Shown here piece after piece: positions 25,466 to 35,022 of a DNA stretch of 64,000 nt. Location of the stretch: positions 744,001 to 808,000 of the forward strand of contig NZ_WKLH01000002.1 of assembly GCF_010882175.1 (NCBI RefSeq), given 5' to 3'. The translations under genes were made by a program, and so were the position numbers. Numbering within the stretch: the first letter of the stretch is position 1; the number at the start of each line of letters is the position of its first letter. Source of the stretch: Mangrovibacterium lignilyticum (lineage in GTDB: Bacteria > Bacteroidota > Bacteroidia > Bacteroidales > Prolixibacteraceae). The notes under the pieces were generated by a model. It saw only the letters and a list, made by a program, of their open reading frames with translations, had not been told where the DNA came from and did no database searches.

Positions 25466-27433
25466 TTAATAACCCGGGTTTTGCATAGCAGACTTCTCAT
25501 CTGAAGTCAGTGGACGTCCCTCGGTGTAAACTCCATCCAGGAATGTCTGCGGGATCGGCCGGAGGTTATGATAAGTCTGAATATTCGGAGAAGCTTCAGG
25601 ATTATAGGCGCGTACTCTGTCTACCAATGTCATGGTACGGCTTAAATCTTCCCAACGCAACCATTCACCGCAAAGCTCTCGCGTGCGTTCGTTCAGAACC
25701 AAACACATCATGCGATCATAGTCACTTGAATACCCTAATGTCGTCATTATCGCTTCATCTTCTGCCGGTAAGTTCGAAGTACTGCTAATTGTCAAACTGG
25801 TAGCAGCTGTGGTCTCCGGAATGTTGTTGGACTCGTAATATGAATTTTCATTCATATAAGAGTTATCACTAAACGGCTGAGTATAATCGGATGTCGGATA
25901 GGATTCGGCACCATCCATATAGTATGAACGGTCTTCTCCGGCTTGATAAGCGCCACGGTTACGAACTTCATTAATATAAGGCAGTGCATCGGCATAGGAA
26001 CCGGTGCCCAAAGAAGCCAAACGTATTTTTGCTTCAGCAAGCATCAAATAAGTCTCCGCAGAACGGGCCAGAATTTCATCGCGCATACCTCTGTTATCAT
26101 TGATGGCTGTCCGGTCTGATTCAAAGTGCTTTGATAATGAAGGCCACCTTGGGTTTGTCAAGAGCCCTACACCATCGGCAGCATGTGCCACATATACGTG
26201 AGGGATCGTCTTTCCTGTTTCACTGTACAAGATATTTGGATCGTTGTTATTTACCGTGTTTGAAAAACGGGTATCATCAGCAGAGTTGATCACATACATG
26301 ATTCCTAAATCAACACCCGGAGTGTAAGTGATACCACCAAATTCGCCTCCTTTGTTTACCCGATGTTTCGTGCGGAATACTTTCCAAAAACGGGAATCAT
26401 TGATATGGTCAAACACATCATAAGTGAAATAGGTACAAGCCATACGGCTATAAGGGCGCATTCCCGTCAAGTCACGTTTCATCATTGCCATGTCATCGTA
26501 ACGGGCTGTAAAAAATACGTGACTTTGGTTATAAGTGTCAAGCGCGGGATCACGACTAAATGATGCCGACAAAATTAATTCCGGCAGTGATTCATTATCG
26601 CCATCAGGTTCAGTATAATACCAAAGATCCTGATAATTGTCGGCGAGCGGGTGATTGGCAATCACTTCCTCCGACAAGCTCACCACTTGTTGTAGGTCTG
26701 CTGCCTTTGTATCTGAGTTCCAGTAGTCATTAATTTCACTGGCACGTGTTAAATAAGCTTTTGCCAGGAAATGGGCGGCCGCATCTTTCGTGATTTTATT
26801 CGGCGTTGAAGCTGAGTTATCTAACAATTCATAGGCTTTGGTAAAATCCTCAATTACTTGCGCTAATACCTCTTTTACGCTTGCACGTGTGAATTCTAAT
26901 TCAACGCTCGTACTTGGTGCCAATTTTAAAGGAACACCACCATATTGACGAGCTAATTTTAAATAGTCAAAGGCGCGTAAGAAATAGCCTTCGCCCAAAG
27001 CCGTTTCTTTGATCGCATTGTTTGTCGATTCAATATTGGTTGCCGATTCGATTAACTGGTTAGCATAGCCAATACCGAGATAAGCATTATCCCAGGGTTC
27101 CTCAGCGGTAGTCCTGATCGTAGTGATACTGGAATTAAAACGGCTGTCATAATTATTCCATGCACTATTGGTATCGTCACCTCCTACATGAAACTCATCG
27201 GTTCCGTAATTGGTAGTACCAAATTGATATTCCGTGCGAAACGGATAAGCAAAAATATGGTAATAAGCACCTACTGCTAGTTCCTGAATCCCTTCCTCTG
27301 TATCAAAATATGAAAGGTCCCTTTCTGTTTCCAAGGTTTCTTTCAAAAAGGAATCCTGGTTGCAGGAAGTTACACCTACTATTAATGCAAAAAGCGTTAA
27401 TAGGTGTGTATATATTTTTATATTCTTTTTCAT
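25466..27433 (-). CDS. SusD/RagB outer-membrane glycan-binding lipoprotein (module C)
   Basis: A surface lipoprotein paired with the SusC below. I chose ATG 27433 (MKKNIKIYTHLL) rather than 27460 because it starts directly before a lipoprotein signal with GVTSCNQ. At 655 residues it is larger than the module B SusD, with an extended C-terminal half. Family signs are FLKETLETERDLSYFDTEEG, GEGYFLRAFDYLKLARQYGG and ERTRELCGEWLRWEDLSRT, then LRPIPQTFL and a QNPGY end. The terminator after it and the tight spacing to susC (30 bases) define the operon end. Confidence 0.96.
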   Translation of the reverse strand: MKKNIKIYTHLLTLFALIVGVTSCNQDSFLKETLETERDLSYFDTEEGIQELAVGAYYHIFAYPFRTEYQFGTTNYGTDEFHVGGDDTNSAWNNYDSRFNSSITTIRTTAEEPWDNAYLGIGYANQLIESATNIESTNNAIKETALGEGYFLRAFDYLKLARQYGGVPLKLAPSTSVELEFTRASVKEVLAQVIEDFTKAYELLDNSASTPNKITKDAAAHFLAKAYLTRASEINDYWNSDTKAADLQQVVSLSEEVIANHPLADNYQDLWYYTEPDGDNESLPELILSASFSRDPALDTYNQSHVFFTARYDDMAMMKRDLTGMRPYSRMACTYFTYDVFDHINDSRFWKVFRTKHRVNKGGEFGGITYTPGVDLGIMYVINSADDTRFSNTVNNNDPNILYSETGKTIPHVYVAHAADGVGLLTNPRWPSLSKHFESDRTAINDNRGMRDEILARSAETYLMLAEAKIRLASLGTGSYADALPYINEVRNRGAYQAGEDRSYYMDGAESYPTSDYTQPFSDNSYMNENSYYESNNIPETTAATSLTISSTSNLPAEDEAIMTTLGYSSDYDRMMCLVLNERTRELCGEWLRWEDLSRTMTLVDRVRAYNPEASPNIQTYHNLRPIPQTFLDGVYTEGRPLTSDEKSAMQNPGY

Positions 27434-27463
27434 AAGTCTCATTCTTTTTGAATTTAACATGTC

Positions 27464-30400
27464 TTAAAATTGTAGATTAACACCCATTACAAAACCTCTG
27501 TTCGCATAGTGTTCTTTCGTATCCATATCCCTGAAAGACACTTTTTTGAAAACATAACCAGGATTTAATGCCTGAACATAGACCCGTAGCTTGGAAACGC
27601 CCAGTTTACCGGTAATCATATTAGGTAAATTATAACCTAAAGAAATATTTCGGATCTTTAAGAAAGAACCATTTTCAAAGCCCAACGATCCATAATACTG
27701 GTCACCAAAGCCGGCAGAATAGATTGGTTTTTGATAATCGGAGTTGGTGTTATTCGGAGTCCAGTAGTTAATCTTTCTTTGTTGATAGCGTCCAACCTCT
27801 CCTTCACCTTCGGCGTCATAAGTATATCCGAAACGTCCGTACATGAAGACTGATAACTCTAAGCCCTTATAGGTAAACGTATTGGTTAAACCCAAAATAT
27901 ATTTCGGAATCTCACTACCGATGATGACACGGTCGTTATTCGCATCTATCTTATAGTCACCGTTCTGGTCTACCGGACGGACATTACCTGCTGTAAATGT
28001 ATGCCCGTTGTCATTGAATTTTGCCATTTCAGCAGCATCCGATTCCTGCCAGATTCCGGCAGCCGCATAGTCATAAATGATGTCTTGAGATTCACCGATA
28101 AACCACTCATTGTTGATGTCGTCTTCTTTACCGTTTGCCAGCGAAACAATTTCGTTGTTTTGGTAAGAAGCGTTAAACGTGGTTGTCCATTCAAAATCAT
28201 TGACGGAAACATTGACGGTGGTTAATGTTAAATCGAGACCGCTGGATTTGGTTTCCCCAATGTTAGCATAGGTATCAGAATAACCTGTAACAGTAGGGAT
28301 TGATTTTTGCAATAACAGATCGGTCGTGTGAGAAGTGTAAAAATCTAAACTACCGGAGATTCTTGACTTCACTACTGAAAAATCAAGTCCGACGTTGTAT
28401 TGCGTGGTTTTTTCCCATCCCAAATCTTTATTGGCGAAGGTTGGATCAGTATATTGCCCGGCTGTAGAAACGTTTGAAAATGGATAGAATATGGCAGTCA
28501 GCCTACCCTTTGTAGAATACGGGTCAATAGCTGCATTACCGGTAGCCCCAACACCCAAACGTAATTTTAACTGGTTTACCCAATCAACATCAGCCATAAA
28601 GTCTTCCTGGTCCATACGCCATCCCAAAGCAGCACTGGGGAAGAATGACCATTTGTTGCCTTCTGCCAATTGTGAGGCTCCATCGTAACGCCCTGATGCC
28701 GTTAACAGGTATTTACCCTTATAACTATAGGTTAAACGTGCCATGTAAGAAAGCAATGATGATTTGGTGATGCCGGAATCCCAACTTTTAAGGGAACTAA
28801 CAGCATCAAACGCATTCCATTTTTGGCTTTCAAGCGGAATATTATCTGCAGCCATCAAATTGCTTTCTGATTTAAATTTTGTTTGACTCTGCAGTAAAGT
28901 CACCCCAAAATCGTGTTCCCCAATCGTTTTATTATATAACAATAAGTTGTCGAGCGTATAAGACAACCGCTGTCTTTTTTGTAAAAGAGCATAGGCAGAA
29001 CCGCTTCGGATGACCGAATTTCCGTCAATATAGACACCGTTGCGCCAGTTTTCCATATCCGGACCAAAATTGACGCGGTATTTCAAGCCTTCCAATACCG
29101 GCAGAATATTACCGATATCCACCATACCATAAAAACTACCAAAAGTACGCACGGTAGTCCGTTGGTCTTGTGAATATTTATCTTCGTCGATGATTGTCTT
29201 TACAGCAATATCACCACCGGGATAATCAATTTTGTTGCCCTCAGAATCATAAGGCAATGTATAAGTGAAGACACTATAGGCCTGGTCGTACAACCCGTCC
29301 CGAACAGATACCGCAACGTTACCTGCAGTAGACTGACCGAATTCCTGGATACTGTAAGACGAATTCAGCTTAACACCCATTGAGAACCAATCGGTGGGGG
29401 TAACGTCAATACTAACGCTTCCGTTATAACGCTGGTAACCTTGTCCTTTTACAACACCTGTATTATCGGTATATCCAAAGGATCCATAGGCTGTCATCTT
29501 TTCAGTACCACCACTGGCGCTGATTGTATTTGTGGTGGTCATACCGGTACGGGTAACAAAATCAGTCCAATTTGTTGTTGTTAACTTTGATGGATCCCAA
29601 GTGCCACCGGCCCAGCCTTTTTCGATATTACTGAAAGCGGTTTCATCCCCGGTAAAAATTAAGGCATCATTTTCCAGTGTAGGCTGATCACCTCTCGGAT
29701 AAACGCCCGGAGACGCCAGTTCGTAATGTTTTGCCCAACGACGATATTCAACATACTCGCCAGCACTGAACAAAGGCGCGTATTCGTGTACCTTTTCCAT
29801 CGTAACCGAAGAATCGAAAGTCAAGGTAAACTTGCCGGCTTTCCCTTTTTTGGTGGTAATCAAAACAACACCGTTTGCACCACGTGATCCATAAATGGCT
29901 GTAGCCGATGCATCTTTTAAAATGTCAATCGATTCAATGTCGTTTGGATTCAGGTTGTCAATTCCTCCAAATGTAAATTGGTTATTATCGTCCCCCTGTA
30001 TATCTGAAGTTGAGGAAACCAAAGGAATACCATCGACGACATAAAGTGGCGTGTTAGACGCAGTTAAAGAACGCACACCGCGAATGGAAATGCTTCCAAC
30101 TGTACCGGGACGTTCGTTCGAAGAAATATCGATCCCTGCAGCTTTACCCTGCATCGCCTCAACAGCATTTTTCACCGGCCGGGAGGTTAACTCTTCAGCG
30201 CTAACACTTACCGTAGCACCGGTTACATCCGACTTCTTTTGCACACCATAACCGATGGCAACAACTTCTTCCAAACCAATTGTTTCTTCTTCCAAAACAA
30301 CGTTGATTTGAGTTTTCCCGGCAACCGGTATTTCCTGCGTTTTCATACCTACAAAAGAAACTTGCAGGATCGCCTCTGCCGGAACATTACTGATGGTATA

Positions 30401-30901
30401 TTTACCGTCGAAATCGGTTATTGTACCATTGCTGGTTCCTTTTACGACAATGGTCGCGCCGGGAATCAGTTCTCCGCCAGCTGATTTCACAACTCCGGTT
30501 ACAGTTCCTTGCTGTTGCTCGCTGGCAAACGGATTTTCTCCGTTTCTCATTAAAATAATCTGGCGGTCAGCAATTCGATACGAAACGGCTGTTCCTTCGA
30601 AAACTTCACTCAGGATTTCTTCAATATTGGCATTCTCCAGACTTACAGAGACATTCCGGTTTACATCAACATCTTCATTCGTATACAGAAAGAAGAAATC
30701 AGTCCGATCTTCAATTGATTTCAAAACTTCCCGGACTTTTGTGTCTCTGAAGGTTAGGTTCAGCTTTGTTTGCTGAGAATAAACGCTTGCACTTAAGTGC
30801 ATGCATGTAACTAAGAGCAGGATAGTGGTCAGTTTCATAATACGCAACCATTTTTGAAGAAGACATAATTCTTCCTCCGTACTAAACAATTTTTTTTTCA
30901 T
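27464..30901 (-). CDS. SusC/RagA TonB-dependent oligosaccharide transporter with STN domain (module C)
   Basis: A 1145-residue outer-membrane transporter. Order: signal peptide (ending SASVYSQQ), STN domain (about 48-115, VREVLKSIEDRTDFFFLYTN), carboxypeptidase-regulatory-like domain (GVVKSAGGELIPGATIVVKG, FDGKYTISNVPAEAILQVSF), plug (VVAIGYGVQKKSDVTGATVS, DASATAIYGSRGANGVVLIT) and barrel ending VMGVNLQF. The STN domain fits signalling through FecR C to the ECF factor upstream. With its SusD it probably imports rhamnogalacturonan fragments, judging from the enzyme genes that follow. Confidence 0.97.
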   Translation of the reverse strand: MKKKLFSTEEELCLLQKWLRIMKLTTILLLVTCMHLSASVYSQQTKLNLTFRDTKVREVLKSIEDRTDFFFLYTNEDVDVNRNVSVSLENANIEEILSEVFEGTAVSYRIADRQIILMRNGENPFASEQQQGTVTGVVKSAGGELIPGATIVVKGTSNGTITDFDGKYTISNVPAEAILQVSFVGMKTQEIPVAGKTQINVVLEEETIGLEEVVAIGYGVQKKSDVTGATVSVSAEELTSRPVKNAVEAMQGKAAGIDISSNERPGTVGSISIRGVRSLTASNTPLYVVDGIPLVSSTSDIQGDDNNQFTFGGIDNLNPNDIESIDILKDASATAIYGSRGANGVVLITTKKGKAGKFTLTFDSSVTMEKVHEYAPLFSAGEYVEYRRWAKHYELASPGVYPRGDQPTLENDALIFTGDETAFSNIEKGWAGGTWDPSKLTTTNWTDFVTRTGMTTTNTISASGGTEKMTAYGSFGYTDNTGVVKGQGYQRYNGSVSIDVTPTDWFSMGVKLNSSYSIQEFGQSTAGNVAVSVRDGLYDQAYSVFTYTLPYDSEGNKIDYPGGDIAVKTIIDEDKYSQDQRTTVRTFGSFYGMVDIGNILPVLEGLKYRVNFGPDMENWRNGVYIDGNSVIRSGSAYALLQKRQRLSYTLDNLLLYNKTIGEHDFGVTLLQSQTKFKSESNLMAADNIPLESQKWNAFDAVSSLKSWDSGITKSSLLSYMARLTYSYKGKYLLTASGRYDGASQLAEGNKWSFFPSAALGWRMDQEDFMADVDWVNQLKLRLGVGATGNAAIDPYSTKGRLTAIFYPFSNVSTAGQYTDPTFANKDLGWEKTTQYNVGLDFSVVKSRISGSLDFYTSHTTDLLLQKSIPTVTGYSDTYANIGETKSSGLDLTLTTVNVSVNDFEWTTTFNASYQNNEIVSLANGKEDDINNEWFIGESQDIIYDYAAAGIWQESDAAEMAKFNDNGHTFTAGNVRPVDQNGDYKIDANNDRVIIGSEIPKYILGLTNTFTYKGLELSVFMYGRFGYTYDAEGEGEVGRYQQRKINYWTPNNTNSDYQKPIYSAGFGDQYYGSLGFENGSFLKIRNISLGYNLPNMITGKLGVSKLRVYVQALNPGYVFKKVSFRDMDTKEHYANRGFVMGVNLQF

Positions 30902-30980
30902 AAGTTTGTAGTTCTAGTGTTACAATTTTCCCTGTTAAGGGGGTTTGTTACGCAAATTCATGCACCGCGTGAAAAATTAG

Positions 30981-31005
30981 AGGGAAGTGGTTCCAGCACT
31001 TTCCT
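30981..31005 (-). promoter_or_regulatory. Hairpin between fecR and susC, module C
   Basis: AGGGAAGTG (30981-30989) pairs with CACTTTCCT (30997-31005), one G-U, 7-base loop. It lies 8 bases after the fecR stop. The arms are almost the same as in module A. Confidence 0.5.
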
Positions 31006-31013
31006 TTTTTTTT

Positions 31014-32030
31014 TCAACGATGACTGATAAATACTTGGTCTTCGTCTATTTCATAGTTCATTGGTGTTGTATAAGACAATAAATTCAACATTTCACGTAA
31101 ACTTTCCGTTTTAATGGTCATAGTATATAGTTTGGTGACGTTTAGGTTCTTTTCTATTGTAATGTCAACATCGTACCAGCGTTCCATTTTCTTGACAACT
31201 TGTTCGAAACTGGCATCCTGAAAACGTAACAGATTTTCTTTCCAGGAAGTGTATAATTCGGTAACAACTTTCCGCTGAGTTGTTTCACCACTTGAAATAT
31301 CCAATGAAAGTTGATTGCCTGGGAGTAGATCAGCATCCTCATGGGTTGCATTGTTAATCGCAAGGATTTTTCCTTCTTCCAACGTTGTAGTGACTTTGTG
31401 GTCTTCACTATAAGCATTAACATTAAACCGAGTGCCCAATACTTTGATGTCCATCGCCGGTGTACTGACAACAAACGGTTGTTCGTTGTCTTTACGAACA
31501 ACGTCAAAAAAAGCTTCACCATCCAGTAGAATTCTTCGTTCGTGCGTTGAAAACGAGGTAGGAAATGTGAATCGGGTTCCCGAGTTCAGCCAAACCCTGG
31601 TACCGTCGTAAAGAACGATCTCAGACCGTTCTCCATAAGGAACAATAATCTCATTAGTCGCAACGACTTCCTCCGACATAACTGAAAAAACTGTTTTATA
31701 GCCCCATGCGCCAATCATTAGGGCGATAATAAAGACTGCGGCATAACGCAGAAAACCAGAATAGGCTAAAATCCGTCGGGGTGCCGTTTGCTTTTTAAAG
31801 TTGCCCCACATTCGATTGATTTGCTCTTCCGAAGCGGAAGATTCTGCCAAGTGCTCAAAGCCTTCCAATATAAAGATCGCCTGGTCAATATCGGCTTTCT
31901 TTCTAGGATAGCGATCCAAAAACAACGCCCATTCGCCAGCAGACTCTTTGGACAATTTACCCAAAGCCCAAGCTCTGAACTCGTCGTCCATTACAAAATC
32001 GTCAGCTGTATATTGAGCGTATTTTTTCAT
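31014..32030 (-). CDS. FecR-family anti-sigma factor (module C)
   Basis: A 338-residue membrane anti-sigma factor. It has a cytoplasmic N-terminus, one membrane segment at about 95-115 (RYAAVFIIALMIGAWGYKTV), a FecR core with VPYGERSEIVLYDGTRVWLN, LDGEAFFDVVRKDNEQPFVV and VLGTRFNVNAY, and a C-terminal DUF4974 domain (MERWYDVDITI, YTMTIKTESLREML). It starts at ATG 32030, about 70 bases after the sigma gene. Its C-terminal YTMTIKTESLRE is very close to FTMTIKTESIRE of the module A FecR, so A and C look like a more recent duplication than B. Confidence 0.93.
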   Translation of the reverse strand: MKKYAQYTADDFVMDDEFRAWALGKLSKESAGEWALFLDRYPRKKADIDQAIFILEGFEHLAESSASEEQINRMWGNFKKQTAPRRILAYSGFLRYAAVFIIALMIGAWGYKTVFSVMSEEVVATNEIIVPYGERSEIVLYDGTRVWLNSGTRFTFPTSFSTHERRILLDGEAFFDVVRKDNEQPFVVSTPAMDIKVLGTRFNVNAYSEDHKVTTTLEEGKILAINNATHEDADLLPGNQLSLDISSGETTQRKVVTELYTSWKENLLRFQDASFEQVVKKMERWYDVDITIEKNLNVTKLYTMTIKTESLREMLNLLSYTTPMNYEIDEDQVFISHR

Positions 32031-32099
32031 TTTATTTCGGGGTCACTTACACAAATAAGGCAACCGGAAAGAAAACATCATCACGAAAAATGAAAAAAA

Positions 32100-32687
32100 T
32101 TAATGTTTTTTTAAAATACCGTAGATAAAGAGCATACTTGCCGATAAAATTTCTTCTTGCAGCATTTGCCGAATTGACTTAACAGCCCTGTAAATCAAAT
32201 TCCTGCAAGCCTCAACACTTATTCCCAGAATTTCGGCAACGGCATCGTAATCCAATTCTTTTTTAAAACGGAGATAAATCGCTTCACGCTGTCGGGGACT
32301 CAACTGTTCCAGGGCTTTATTAAACCGAATCCATTTAACCTGCTCGGTTTCATTCATAATTAAATTATCCTCGGGAGAAAGATAAATACCAAAAGTGATT
32401 TCGGAACCGGATTCCGCAGTATATCGACTTTCTTTTTTTAAGTGCCGGAGTAATTTTCGGCGAAAGGATTTTAGCAAAAACAACTTAATGTTATCGGTAG
32501 CACCAATGGTTAAGCGATTCCGAAACAAATCAACAAAAAGATCCTGAACGGTATCTTCGATCAGCTCTTGATTTTGAGTGAAGCGGAAACCATATTGATA
32601 GAGTATTTGGAAAAACTGATGGTATATGCCAGAGAATGCTTGTTCATTCCCACGCTTAAACCGCTCCCATATAATGGTGTCTTCCAT
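32100..32687 (-). CDS. ECF RNA polymerase sigma factor (module C)
   Basis: A 195-residue sigma-70 family protein. Region 2 reads AFSGIYHQFFQILYQYGFRF and LIEDTVQDLFVDLFRN; region 4 reads LSPRQREAIYLRFKKELDYD and ILGISVEACRNLIYRA. I chose ATG 32687 (MEDTIIWERF); two codons upstream a TTG is also open but unneeded. A near-perfect promoter is placed about 70 bases upstream. The factor should drive the module C susCD genes once FecR C releases it. Confidence 0.92.
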   Translation of the reverse strand: MEDTIIWERFKRGNEQAFSGIYHQFFQILYQYGFRFTQNQELIEDTVQDLFVDLFRNRLTIGATDNIKLFLLKSFRRKLLRHLKKESRYTAESGSEITFGIYLSPEDNLIMNETEQVKWIRFNKALEQLSPRQREAIYLRFKKELDYDAVAEILGISVEACRNLIYRAVKSIRQMLQEEILSASMLFIYGILKKH

Positions 32688-32756
32688 AACCAAGTTTAGT
32701 TCAGTTTAGCGAGTATCTATGTGTCATCACAACCCAATGGATCATTGAGACATACA

Positions 32757-32787
32757 CAAACTTAAACTAATTTTCAGAAAATACAAA
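32757..32787 (-). promoter_or_regulatory. Promoter of the module C sigma gene
   Basis: Minus-strand TTTG (32787-32784), 19 bases, TAAGTTTG (32764-32757) matches the Bacteroidota consensus exactly. The leader to ATG 32687 would be about 65 bases. Unlike the module A promoter, its spacer holds no AAACGTTT palindrome. Confidence 0.6.
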
Positions 32788-32821
32788 GGCTTCAGAAAAT
32801 ACCCAGAATGCAATCAATAGT

Positions 32822-33817
32822 TCAAAACGCCCCGTGGTATTCGTTCCCCAAACGGAAAAAATTGCGGGCCTGCTGCATTTTCCGATCAATCTCGAACAGC
32901 TCGTCGTAATAGGCTTTTTCGTGTTCGTTGGTTTGAATAATCTTGTGCATGCCTCCATTTTTAATGACGACACGGCGGTCGGCCTGTAAGATGAGTAAAG
33001 GATCGTGTGTGGCCATCAGAACGATCTTTTCCTGGCTTACCAACACTTCCAATGCTTTACGTTTATCGACCCCGGCATTTTCAATTTCGTCAATCAATAC
33101 AATGGGCGCTTGACCAATACAGGCCACATCGGCAATCATTAAAGCACGCGATTGGCCACCACTTAAAAAGGTCACCGGTGTAGTCGGGTCGAAGGTTTCT
33201 CCGGAAAGCTGGTTGGCTAAGTCAATAACTTCGGCCACTTTTTCATCGGCATTGGCCAGGAAACGGCTTTGAGCATGCAACAACAAAAAACTTTGCACAT
33301 CCATGTCGAGCACAAAGTTCATATTCTGCGTAATCTGCGCGATGAGCTTTCCTCCGAAACTACTCTTCAGGTTTTCGTCGGGCAGTTCGCCATTCAGCAA
33401 CACCCGCCGTTTGGTTGGAGTGTCAAAATCGGCTAACCATTCAATGTCGGCTAACAAACGGCTTTTCCCCGATCCGGTTGGACCGACAATACAGGTAATC
33501 TCTCCGGGTTTAATCAGGAGGTTACAAGCTTCAGGTTCGCCCAGTTTATTTTGTCCACCGATCACTTCCAGTGAATGAATTTGCTGAACAGAGGCCGCAT
33601 CCTGCATCCCCTCAACAAAGTCGACAAACTGACCGGCTAGTTCATCGGCATTGGTTTCAAACTCGTTCCAAAATTCAGCCGACAAGCTGGCAGCCAGTGC
33701 TGCAAAACTTTCATTGGCGACCTCTAAACGATAGGCCGACAGAAAATCAAGCACTGGCGGGCAATCCTTCACCAATTCGCTTAAGGGTTGTTGTATGATG
33801 TTTTCAGTAGCGATCAT
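32822..33817 (-). CDS. Stand-alone ABC ATPase with DUF1858-like N-terminal domain
   Basis: A 331-residue soluble ABC-type ATPase. The first 75 residues form a helical region resembling DUF1858/ScdA_N domains (LSELVKDCPPVLDFLSAYRL). Then comes one nucleotide-binding domain with Walker A GPTGSGKSR at about 112-120, signature LSGGQSRALMIADVA, Walker B PIVLIDEIENA and H-loop MATHD. A charged helical tail follows (YYDELFEIDRKMQQARNFF). No membrane segments exist here or in neighbouring genes, so it is unlikely to be a conventional importer. Its start overlaps the GTPase stop by 4 bases (ATGA). It is the last gene of a four-gene operon. The function is unknown; a role in loading or disassembling a metallo-cofactor is an inference. 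Confidence 0.85.
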   Translation of the reverse strand: MIATENIIQQPLSELVKDCPPVLDFLSAYRLEVANESFAALAASLSAEFWNEFETNADELAGQFVDFVEGMQDAASVQQIHSLEVIGGQNKLGEPEACNLLIKPGEITCIVGPTGSGKSRLLADIEWLADFDTPTKRRVLLNGELPDENLKSSFGGKLIAQITQNMNFVLDMDVQSFLLLHAQSRFLANADEKVAEVIDLANQLSGETFDPTTPVTFLSGGQSRALMIADVACIGQAPIVLIDEIENAGVDKRKALEVLVSQEKIVLMATHDPLLILQADRRVVIKNGGMHKIIQTNEHEKAYYDELFEIDRKMQQARNFFRLGNEYHGAF

Positions 33818-34509
33818 GACAGTTTAATTTTGCGGTTCAGGCCCACCTGAAAATCTTCTCCGACACGGGTTTCACCCAAACAATACGAACACAAGGCAGC
33901 AGGCATTGAAAAACGAAGTTTAAGTGTTTCAGCATTGGCAACCGATTGGGCTAAACCAATCATCCGAGCCAGTTTATCAGCGCCCTGCCCTGTAATTCCA
34001 TTGATAAACAAGACCGTCGCTTTGGGATTCACCTGTTGGATTTTAAAGCGGAACACTTCCCGCTCGGCTTGCGAAACCAGATCGCTTTTAGTGACAATCA
34101 CGACATCGGCTAATTTGAGCATTGGCCCTGTCTTTTGCGGTGTATTGATTCCACTCAGGTTGTCGAGCACACAAATGGCCATCATTTCTTTTAAATGCGG
34201 AGCACAGCGGTTACACAAACCGGCACTCTCGGCAATTAAGGTAGTTAGTTGGTTCGACCGGGCCCAATCCAGGCAAGCTTCAATATTCGACACAAAATAA
34301 TGATCGGGACAAAGGTTTCCGGCAATACCGGTTTGAGCTGTAATACCGACCGAAGCATAACGTTCTTCATCGAGCGAACTGATGCAGTCGAACTTAATAA
34401 CCCCGCAGTGCTCTTTTAGCCCCGGTACACTTTCAATCATTTTTAAAATGACCGATGTTTTTCCCGACGAGGGCGGTCCGGCAAAGGTTATCAGGCGAAT
34501 TCCATCCAT
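33814..34509 (-). CDS. CobW/HypB/UreG-like GTPase with two CxxC motifs
   Basis: A 231-residue SIMIBI-class GTPase of the metallochaperone type. Walker A is GPPSSGKT at 11-18 and the base-specificity motif is TKSD at 140-143. Two cysteine pairs, LCNRCAPH at 99-102 and LCSYCLGE at 207-210, could bind a metal or an Fe-S cluster; another Cys lies in GVIKFDC. HypB and UreG insert nickel with GTP energy and use similar cysteines. The gene begins 9 bases after the TsaA-like gene and overlaps the ABC ATPase start by 4 bases, so translation is probably coupled. It is not HypB or UreG proper, and no hydrogenase or urease genes are nearby; the client is unknown. Confidence 0.85.
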   Translation of the reverse strand: MDGIRLITFAGPPSSGKTSVILKMIESVPGLKEHCGVIKFDCISSLDEERYASVGITAQTGIAGNLCPDHYFVSNIEACLDWARSNQLTTLIAESAGLCNRCAPHLKEMMAICVLDNLSGINTPQKTGPMLKLADVVIVTKSDLVSQAEREVFRFKIQQVNPKATVLFINGITGQGADKLARMIGLAQSVANAETLKLRFSMPAALCSYCLGETRVGEDFQVGLNRKIKLS

Positions 34510-34518
34510 AGCTTCTCT

Positions 34519-35022
34519 TTATTTCGTAAAACGATCGTCCGAACGTTGACTGTGAGCCATCTTATCATCCTTTTCATCCAACCAACCCGAAACAGCATGG
34601 AGGCGGTTATCGGTTTGCCTGAAAAAAGGTTTCAGGTCCAACAAAGGAGTCCCGTCCAACATGTCAGCTCCTTCAAAATAGATCCGGTTTCCTTCGATGC
34701 GGCTTAACTTAACCGTCGAGATACCGATTGCATTTGGACGTTTGGGCGAACGGGTAGCAAATATACCGTGCTTCTTATCGTCCATAAACGGTTTTACCAT
34801 CAGCTCATGTCCCTTTATTTCGTGCAGGTGGTAGATGAGGGTAATATGCGAGAACGCTTCCAGATCGGTCAGCCCTTCCTGCAGCTCGGGATTCAACTTA
34901 ATCATTCCTTCCATGCCTTTTGCACCAACAGGTTGAATAGGCATATTCACCAGGTCATGATGTGGCGTGTGAATCAATCCGATGGGCTGAAAACAAATCG
35001 ACTGTAAATCGGCTATACTCAT
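34519..35022 (-). CDS. TsaA/TrmO-like SAM-dependent methyltransferase
   Basis: A 167-residue protein of the TsaA (UPF0066) beta-barrel family. Family marks are FQPIGLIHTPH at the start, VGAKGMEGMIKL, LEAFSHITLIYHLH and the signature GIFATRSPKRPNAIGISTVK, then DMLDGTPLLDLKPF. In Escherichia coli, TrmO methylates t6A37 in some tRNAs. Here the gene overlaps the upstream SBP-like gene by 4 bases (ATGA) and sits with a GTPase and an ABC ATPase. A substrate other than tRNA, such as a cofactor or metal-binding small molecule, is therefore possible; that is an inference. The C-terminal tail is short. Confidence 0.88.
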   Translation of the reverse strand: MSIADLQSICFQPIGLIHTPHHDLVNMPIQPVGAKGMEGMIKLNPELQEGLTDLEAFSHITLIYHLHEIKGHELMVKPFMDDKKHGIFATRSPKRPNAIGISTVKLSRIEGNRIYFEGADMLDGTPLLDLKPFFRQTDNRLHAVSGWLDEKDDKMAHSQRSDDRFTK

